Shown here: positions 56,811 to 64,000 of the stretch, one piece after another
Position numbering within the stretch: the stretch's first letter is position 1
How the letters are laid out: each line of letters opens with the position of its first letter
From: Aselliscus stoliczkanus
Taxonomy: Eukaryota > Chordata > Mammalia > Chiroptera > Hipposideridae
Assembly (NCBI GenBank): GCA_033961575.1
Contig: CM066730.1
Location: 149,757,523-149,821,522 of the forward strand
Length of the DNA stretch: 64,000 nucleotides
Reading direction: 5' to 3'
Made by a program: the position numbers and the translations under genes
The notes under the pieces: generated by a model
The model's database searches: none
What the model was told of the DNA's origin: nothing
Seen by the model: only the letters and a program-made list of their open reading frames with translations

Positions 56811-59029
56811 AAGTTTCAGATTTTTCTTAGTATTGAATTAGGATCTTAGTATCAAATTAAATAGCTTAGATTTAAGTATATCCTCATTTCTATGTTTGTA
56901 TCATCTACAAATCACTATTTCCTTTAGCATTGTTATAACCACATAAGCATAATCATTTTGTTTATTATTTTTGAGGAATAAAATCATTTTGGACTAAAAT
57001 TTGTATTTTCCTGGTTGTTCTGACAATATTTGTGGAGTTAGTTGCACTTTAAAGCCTTTCGTATAAATAAATTTTCAAATTTGAGTATCATGAGAGGGAT
57101 ATTCATTTAAAACTTTAAACCCAATGGTTGTAGATTTATGACAAGAATTTGAAGAGAGAAATTTAATGCTGCAAATTCAGGCAAAGAAGGATAGTAGCCT
57201 GAGTATTTGAACAAATATCTTACTAATGGTTTTTTTGCTAAGCAACATATAACAGTGCAAGTTACAAATTGATGGTCACCTAGATCACTTCATATTACAC
57301 TGTAGAGCACCTCATACAACACCTTCTCACTCACATAAAAATGTTTGATATAAGCTCTTAGTTCCAGTTCTTAGTTTGTGAAGACAAATATTTTGTATTG
57401 TGCAGAGAGACTATAGAGCTGGATAAGCTGATAAGATGAACCATCCCTTAAAATACATATGTAGTGATCTTAGACATTTTGAAATACTTACTTTGCTAGT
57501 AGTACTGCCTCAAAGTCCGTTGCATATCTGCCTGTCTCTTGTAATTGGTGGGGATGCTCCCTCAACCAGTGGTTGAATACCTTTACCTTCCACCTGCACT
57601 CCTACCAAAGCCACTGTGTGACATATTCTTAGCACAGCGCTCAAAGAGTCTGCCCTAATGATTCTCACCTGCTTTTTCATGCAAATTGGTTTTGATTGAC
57701 TTGCCACTCTCTTTTATAAAAGCTATTGAATATTTTTTGCCATCTTTGCTGAATTTAAACAAGGCCACTTCAATTACAGCAAGCAGTCTGTGTGCCAGTA
57801 TATACTCATACAACCCAACCCCATTGGTTTAAACTATGTAATATAGGCAATTATTGAGAATGGAATCCCTAAATTACTTTTATAAGGTAAATTTAAGTGG
57901 ACATCCATGTAACCAGGGAAAGTTTTATAGGATTTTATTCCTCTGCTGTATTCTGAATTTTCTGCTAAGGATCCTCTCTAGCAGTTGAAAAAGAATTTCT
58001 CAACCAGTGATTGGGTGCACCCGCTACATTTCTCGCTTCAATTATTGTCCCAACTTCACCCTCCCACCCTAGGCACATTCTATTGTATCATGCTCCTTCT
58101 TTGTCATAAGATCTTGGTCATGAGGATTAGTTATCAAATTTATGAAAATCCAGTCATTTTTCTGTCTTTTGAGCTTCCTTTGGCTCATGCAAATAAAACA
58201 CGGTCTACTTTCTGTATAGACCCCCACTGTGGATCTCCAACTGCTACAAAATAAAATTATTTAAATTTTCTCAGTCATTAAAATGCTTTCATTAAATGTG
58301 TTCTCTTTGGCTTATTTAATCGTAAATAGTCTATACTAAATATAGTTCCTCAAAATAAAGTTTTTTTGTTTGATTTGTACATGTTCTTTGAACTCGCCTG
58401 TCTAAGGGGAGTGTGGACCAGGATAAGGAGCAAAGAAAGCACAGTGTACTAAATTTCTAATTTACCCCTTGGAATTCTTTATGTTGTCAAGTTTGCTGAT
58501 CACAGTGAATTGTGTCATCCCCACCTCCCCATTTTTTTTTTTTTTTGTATGTAGTCCTAGACAGTCAAAGCTGGAAGATAATCAGGTATGTATGTTTGTT
58601 TATTTAAATTGCCCAAAAACGTGGCTTATCATTTTCAGAGGTTAGACTATTTGTTCAGTGGTTTTTCTACCATACCTCATTGCTTTGAGTTATTCTCTTG
58701 CTTCACAGGAGATGTTTCTTCTGCAGTTAAACATTACTAAAGAGAAGCTTTGTCAATAGACCTGGAAGTGGGTCTGTTTTGTTTGCCTTTTTCATTAGAG
58801 TCTGCTATCTATTCTTCCAGCTTAAGATTTTGTACTTGTGTTATTAATGAAGCACTCACTTCATTAATAAGAAGGAGGGGAGAGGAAATAGCTCTTGAGG
58901 CGTATCTCTGGGTAAAAACTAATTACCAGACTCATAGCCCAACTGCCAGGTGCTGCTTAAAATTTTCTGTGCTTTCCTGGAGAAAAATCTGAGGAATTTG
59001 ACTAGTCATCAGTTAAAAGAGCAGAATTA
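56811..59029. other. 2.2 kb without recognised repeats or genes
   Basis: Includes short open frames at 57510-57707, 57985-58254 and 58750-58992, none with a known domain. Repeat-poor for this window. Confidence 0.45.
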
Positions 59030-59310
59030 TGCGTTATTGTTCTATCAGTTATCAAAGTATTGAAATCTCTAACTAAAATTGTTAATTTGCCTATATCTTC
59101 TTTCAGTTCTGTCAGTTTTAACTTGCTTCATATACTTTGGAATGCTATTATTAGGTATATTTACATTTATGATGTTTATATCTTTCTGTTGTATTTTTCC
59201 TTTTTATTATAAAATGTCCCTCTTTATCTCTAGTAATAATTCTTAAAGTCTGTTTTGTTTTATATTAATATCCATTCCAGCTTCCCTATAGTTATACTGG
59301 GACAATAGGT
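59030..59310 (-). mobile_element. L1 ORF2 fragment, minus strand
   Basis: Antisense endonuclease-region text: ttgaaatctctaactaaaat, ttatcaaaatgtccctctt-like text, agtctgttttgttttatatt. Small and diverged. Confidence 0.65.
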
Positions 59311-60149
59311 ATATACCCAATGTCTATCAGGCAAACTGGTTACTCTCCTTATAATGCTTTAATGCATTATTCTTCTGCCCCATAAATGATCATCTCTCCA
59401 TCCGTCTATGCAGAAGAATAATTATTTTGATTGATTTCTTCAGTGAAGCTGGCATCATATGATCCTCTGAACTTTCATGACTCTGAATTCGGTCACCACC
59501 ACATCCAAGATAGCCAAGAAAAACAGATCTTTTGATTGCTTGAGTCTTTTCCTGTGTACAGATGATGCCAATCCAGGGAAGCCCCAGTTCTGGAGTCCAG
59601 CACTCTCCCTGTATCTTTACTTCCAAGGATGTATAGTGGCTTTTGAACATTTCTCTGCTGTTTATGTGAAACTTCTCCATAATTAACACCACCCTTGACT
59701 AACCTCCTGAAAATAAGTTATCCCCTTGGATTCCCTTATCCATTCAAGATACTGATGGTCTTTATCACTTCTCCCCCTCCTTAACTTATCCTGTCACAGA
59801 ATACCTGAAGATATTTTGTAGAGGGATATTTTTAGAAATATAGGGGAAGCAATTCTTTCAAAGGACTTCCAGAGCAATGGTCTGCTGCCCCTTGCATACT
59901 CCTCTCACTAATTGATGTGACTGAAATCAGTTATTCTCAACCTATCAGATCCAGTATGCCCCTTTATGACAAATAAGTCTCCCTTTACTCTCCTGAAATA
60001 AAATTCATCGATAATCTAGCCTACTTATCACACAATTTCTAAAAAATAAATCTATCCTAATAATATATGAAACAAAAGCATAATTTATGAGATGCTTGAG
60101 CTTTTGAAAGATGTAAAACATGATAAAGTATTCACATGCTTGTACCTAT
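59311..60149. other. No recognisable repeat or gene
   Basis: A 100-residue minus-strand open frame at 59390-59692 has no known domain. Confidence 0.4.
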
Positions 60150-60315
60150 TTATAATTTAATTCATCAAGTTTATTGCGCACTTGTGCCAAGCACTAAGTG
60201 CTAAGAATATAAATAGCAAAGGACAAAACAGATTAAAAAAAAAAAAAGCTTATACTCATGGAGCACACATTCTAGTTGACAGAGATAGATAATAAGCAAG
60301 AATATAGGAGGTAGT
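60150..60315 (+). mobile_element. L2 LINE fragment
   Basis: tcaagtttattgcgcacttg, gccaagcactaagtgctaag, atggagcacacattctagtt match the L2 3' region, with an A-run expanded inside. Confidence 0.7.
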
Positions 60316-61045
60316 AAGTACTAAAGAGAAGAAATACATAGCCTGAGAGTCCTAATAAAGAAATTGAATTTGTAGTAAAAAATTATCCCACTAAAAAGTT
60401 CCAGGCCCAGATGGCTTCACCGGTGAGTTCTAGAGAACACTTAAGGAAGAAATAATACCAATTCTACATAAACACTTCAAAAATTTGAGGCCAGCATTAC
60501 CCTGCTATCAGAACCAGACAAAGACATTAAAAGAAAATTACAGATCAGTATCCCTCATGTCCAAAGACACAAAAATTATGAACAACATTTTAGCAAATCA
60601 AACCCAATAGTATATGAGGGTATGCATCACAACCAAGAGGGATTTTTCATAGAAATTGCAAGTTTAACATTTAAAAAAAATCAATAAATGTAATTCACCA
60701 TATTAACATAATTCAGCGATACAAATAAAGCATTTGACAGAATTCAACATTCTTTCTTGGTAAAATACAAAAACAGTGAAAAGCAGAGACTACTTTCTAA
60801 TTCATTCTGTGAAGGCAGCATTATCCTGATATCAAAATTAGAAAAAGATATTACAAGAAAAGAAAATTACGGACCACTATCCATCGTGGGCATAGATGCA
60901 AAAATTCTAAGCAATTTTAGCAAATTAAATTCAACAATATATTAAAAGGAAAATATGAGTAAGTGAGGTTTCTTCCAGGGATGTAGGGTTGATTTAATAT
61001 TCAGATATCAATAAGTGACCTGCAGTTCCACTCCTATGTATATAC

Positions 61046-61420
61046 CTATCTTAATCTGTTTGGACTGCTATAACAGAATACCATAGAGTGGGTGGCTTAT
61101 AAACAACAGAAATTTATTTCTCACAATTCTGGAGCCTGGAAAGTTTAAGATCAAGGTGCCAGCATGGTTGGGTTCTAGTGAGGGCCCTCTTCCAAGTTGC
61201 AGACTGCCAACTTCTCATTGAATTCTCACATGGCAATAAGGGCAAGGGATCTCTTTGGATCCTCTTTTGTAAGGGCACTAACCCCATTTATGAAGGTGGA
61301 GCCCTGCCCCATGACCTAATTGCTTCCCAAAGCCCCCACTTCCTAATACCATCACCTCGGGTATTAGATATTAAATATATGAATTTTGGGTGGACACAAA
61401 CATTCAGCCTATAGCAATAC
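61046..61420 (-). mobile_element. MaLR (MLT1-type) solo LTR, minus strand
   Basis: Read on the plus strand the LTR is in reverse: ggactgctataacagaatac, acagaaatttatttctcaca, gttctggagcctggaaag, tctcattgaattctcacatgg, ccatgacctaattgcttccc, ataccatcacctcgggtatt. About 375 bp, a normal MLT1 LTR length. No internal retroviral part is seen. Confidence 0.85.
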
Positions 61421-61723
61421 CCAAGAGAAATGAAAACACATGTTGATACAAAAACTTGTACATGGATCTTCATAGCAGCATTATACATAATAGCCAAAAA
61501 GTGGAAAAACCCTAATGTCTATCAGCTCATGAATAAATAAACAAAATATGGCACACCTATACAATGGAATATAATTTAGCAGTAAAAAGAATGAAATGGG
61601 CACTATTAAGAGAGTGAAAACACAACCCATGAGGGACTATTTACAAATCACAAATCTGAAAAAGGCTTAATATTTTAAATATATAAAGCACTCCTACAAC
61701 TCAATAACAACAAAAAACCTAAT

Positions 61724-61752
61724 TTTATTTTATTTTATTTTATTTTATTTTT
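61724..61752. repeat. (TTTTA)n simple repeat at a SINE tail
   Basis: About five tandem ttttа-type units; the tail of the SINE 61724-61925. Confidence 0.9.
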
Positions 61753-61925
61753 TATTGGGAAACAGCTGTGGTCATTGGTTATTACACATTGCTTTCATGA
61801 TACAATGGCATAGTTGACTCATTTAAGGGGGGCGCTGCTCACAGTGACCCATGCGAGGATTGAACCAGCAACCCTGGTGTTATCAGTACCACGCTCTAAC
61901 CAACTGAGCTAACTGGTCACCCCTC
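61724..61925 (-). mobile_element. Different tRNA-derived SINE, minus strand
   Basis: A (TTTTA)n A-tail equivalent at 61724-61752, then a body ending in a tRNA-like head (antisense aggattgaaccagcaaccct and accaactgagctaactggtc). The head differs from the GGGCCGGCC-type SINEs, so it is a separate family. Confidence 0.85.
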
Positions 61926-62689
61926 ACTCCCCCAAAAAAAGCCCAAATTTAAAAATGGGCAAAGGATTTGAATAGACATATGTCCAAAGAAGATATACAA
62001 ATGGCCAGTAAACACATGAAAAGATGTTCAACATCATTAATTATTAGGTAAATGCAATTGAAAACCACAATGAGATAACACTGCACACCCACTAGAATGG
62101 CAATAATAATAATAATAATAATGATAATAGGAATATAAGTGTTGGTGAGGAAGTGGAGAAATGAGAACCCTAATACATCATTGGTGGGATTATAAAATAT
62201 TACAGCCGCTATAGAAAACAGTTTGGCAGTTTCTCAACATATTAAACAGAATTACCATATGAGCAGCAATTCCACTGCTAAGTATTTACCCAAAAGATTT
62301 GAAAATAAGGACTCAGATACCTGTACATTCGTGCTCTTGGCACCATAATTCACAATAACCAAAAGGTGGAAACAACCCAAATATCCTTCATCTGTTGAAT
62401 GGATCAACAAAATGTAGTATATTCATGCAATCTAATATTATTCAGACATAAAAAGGAATGAAGTATTGATACATGCTACAATATGGGTGACCATTAAAAA
62501 CACTATGTTAAGTGAAATAAGCCAAACACAAAAGGACAGATAATGTATGATTCCACTTATTAGAAGTATCTAGAGTAGGCAATTTCATGGAGATAGTAGA
62601 ATAAAGAATACCAGTCATTAGAGGATGATGACAAGTTCTGGACATAGATAGTGGAGGTGGTTGCACAACATTGTGAATGTATTTTTTTT

Positions 62690-64000
62690 TTTTTGCTGAG
62701 AGTTTATTTATTTATTTATTTTTATTAGTTTCAGATGTATAACACAATGCAATAGTTATACTCTTTACCCCCCAAAGTGAAAACCCCCCACCCCCAGTTC
62801 GCCACCTCATTCCCCCTCCATATCATACATATCCATCACAACTCCCCTGATGCCCCTCCACAGTATACTCCACATCCCGTGACCATCCACATATTCAGTT
62901 GCAGTTGGCATACAATACTATACAACATCAGCTTCAGGTGTACAGTGCAGTGATCAAGCCTCTGCTCCATCCATGAAGTGGTCTCCCTAACAAGACATGT
63001 GACTATCTGACACGCCACAAAATTTTTACAACATTATTATATTCCCCGAACTGTGTTTCATATCCCTGTGGCAATATTATAGTTGTCTGTTTATGCTGTC
63101 TAATCCCTTCCCCTTCCCCCCATCCCCACCCCACTCCCAACTAGCAACCCTCAGTTTTTCCTCTACATCTACGAGTCTGTTTACTTTGATCGTTCACTTA
63201 GCTCTTCAGACTCCGCACACAAGTGAGATCACATGGTACCTGTCCTCCGACTGACTTATTTCTTGCAACATGATAGTCTCTTCACAACATTATCAATTAC
63301 ATTCCCAGAACTGCCTCCATATCCCTGCAGCAACATTGTAGTCCCACATACACTGTCCAAAACCTTCCCCCTCTCCCTCTTCCCCACTCCCTCCCAGCCA
63401 GCAACCATCAGTTTTTCCTTTATATCTGCTTGATATGACTTCAATCTTCTTAAATTGTCTCTCTGGGTAAGCTTGTTTACCCCTTTCTTTTGTTTAAAAA
63501 AGCCCTTTTAACATTTCTTGCAATGCTGGCTTGGTGGTAATGAATTCCTTAAGCTTATTCTTTTCTGAGAAGCTCTTTATTTCTCCTTCAATTTTAAGTG
63601 ATAGCCACGCTGGGTAGAGCAATCTTGGTTGTAGGCCTTGATTTTGTGTCACTTTGAATATCTCCTGCCACTCCCTTCTGGCCTGCAGAGTTTCTGTAGA
63701 CAAGTCAGCTGTTAGTCTAACAGGAGGTCCTTTGTATGTAACCTGCTGTCTTTCTCTTGCAGCCTCTAGGATTCTGTCTCTGTCTTTAACCTTTGCCATT
63801 TTAACTATGATGTGTCTTGGTGTGGACTTGTTTGGGTTCAGCTTGTTTGGAACCCTCTGCACTTCCTGGGCATGTATGTTGATTTCCTTCACCAGGGTAG
63901 GAAAGTTTTCAGTCATTATTTGTTCAAATACATTCTCGATCCCTTGCTTCTTCTCTTCTCCTTCTGGTATCCCTATGATTCGAAGGTGGTTGCGCTTCAC
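62690..64000 (-). mobile_element. L1 element D: ORF1 joined to a rearranged 3' region, cut by the window end
   Basis: On the minus strand ORF1 enters from the window edge and ends at 63494. A short region (63493-63430) follows, then the same rearranged 3' end as element C, with two copies of a 3' UTR segment (63425-63290 and 63170-63030) around a scrap of ORF2 end. ORF2 is absent. A (TTTA)n tail lies at about 62700-62725. The 5' part lies outside the window. Confidence 0.88.
63494..64000 (-). pseudogene. L1 ORF1p C-terminal 168 residues of element D, open but partial
   Basis: Open without a stop from the window edge to 63494. It has the RRM (TPRHIIVKMAKVKDRDRILE), the RERQQVTYKGPP motif and a C-terminal domain ending EMLKGLF. 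Nearly identical to element C, but it keeps the roughly 14 bases that C lost. Whether the whole ORF1 is intact cannot be seen. Classed as a pseudogene only because the element lacks ORF2. Confidence 0.85.

Larger units (their letters stand above)
60330..62689 (+). mobile_element. Old L1 ORF2 to 3' UTR, plus strand, with two insertions
   Basis: Reverse-transcriptase-region text (ggcccagatggcttcaccgg, gagttctagagaacacttaag) runs from 60390, and ORF2-end text (catagcagcattatacataa, ggaatataatttagcagtaa) continues after an LTR (61046-61420). ORF2 C-terminal text resumes after a SINE (61724-61925). Many stops, so no coding capacity. Confidence 0.85.

Overview
The window looks like placental-mammal DNA dominated by retrotransposons. 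I found no protein-coding host gene, exon or RNA gene that I can support. It is AT-rich and intron-less, and most of it is LINE-1 (L1), tRNA-derived SINEs and their debris, with a few older MIR/L2, LTR and DNA-transposon fragments. The dominant SINE starts with a GGGCCGGCCGAGTGG-type tRNA-like head and is present about 33 times. Heads of this kind are typical of bats, and the long form fits the rhinolophoid (horseshoe/leaf-nosed bat) lineage. That placement is inference from recalled SINE types. The window could be intergenic or intronic.

Layout. 1-2.6 kb: a SINE, a MIR and AT-rich DNA. 2.6-8.5 kb: a plus-strand L1 with ORF1 and a gutted ORF2 (element A), full of SINEs and followed by four further L1 3' ends in the same direction. 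8.5-13.5 kb: a nested three-module SINE, MIR, L2 and DNA-transposon scraps, and an unclassified element with inverted ends. 13.5-21.4 kb: minus-strand L1s, including ORF2-less element B with a ~60-bp tandem array in its 5' UTR, and an RPS18 processed pseudogene inside another L1. 21.4-29.2 kb: SINEs, L1 3' fragments and a 2.2-kb stretch without recognisable repeats. 29.2-38.7 kb: minus-strand L1s; element C, an ORF2-depleted L1 with an exact 13-bp target-site duplication, sits in one of them. 38.7-42.3 kb: mostly unique DNA. 42.3-49.4 kb: a nearly full-length plus-strand L1 (element E) with broken ORF1 and ORF2. 49.4-60.3 kb: SINEs, old L1/HAL1-like fragments and unique stretches. 60.3-64.0 kb: an old L1 with an LTR insertion, then element D, another ORF2-less L1 that runs off the window.

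How the parts relate. The SINEs have A-rich tails and 9-17 bp target-site duplications, as expected if they were copied by the L1 machinery. The most interesting pattern is that four of the five L1s with recognisable ORF1 lack most of ORF2 (the reverse transcriptase), while the fifth keeps all of it. Two of the four (C and D) share the same rearranged 3' region, which points to a mobilised half-LINE subfamily and not to random decay.
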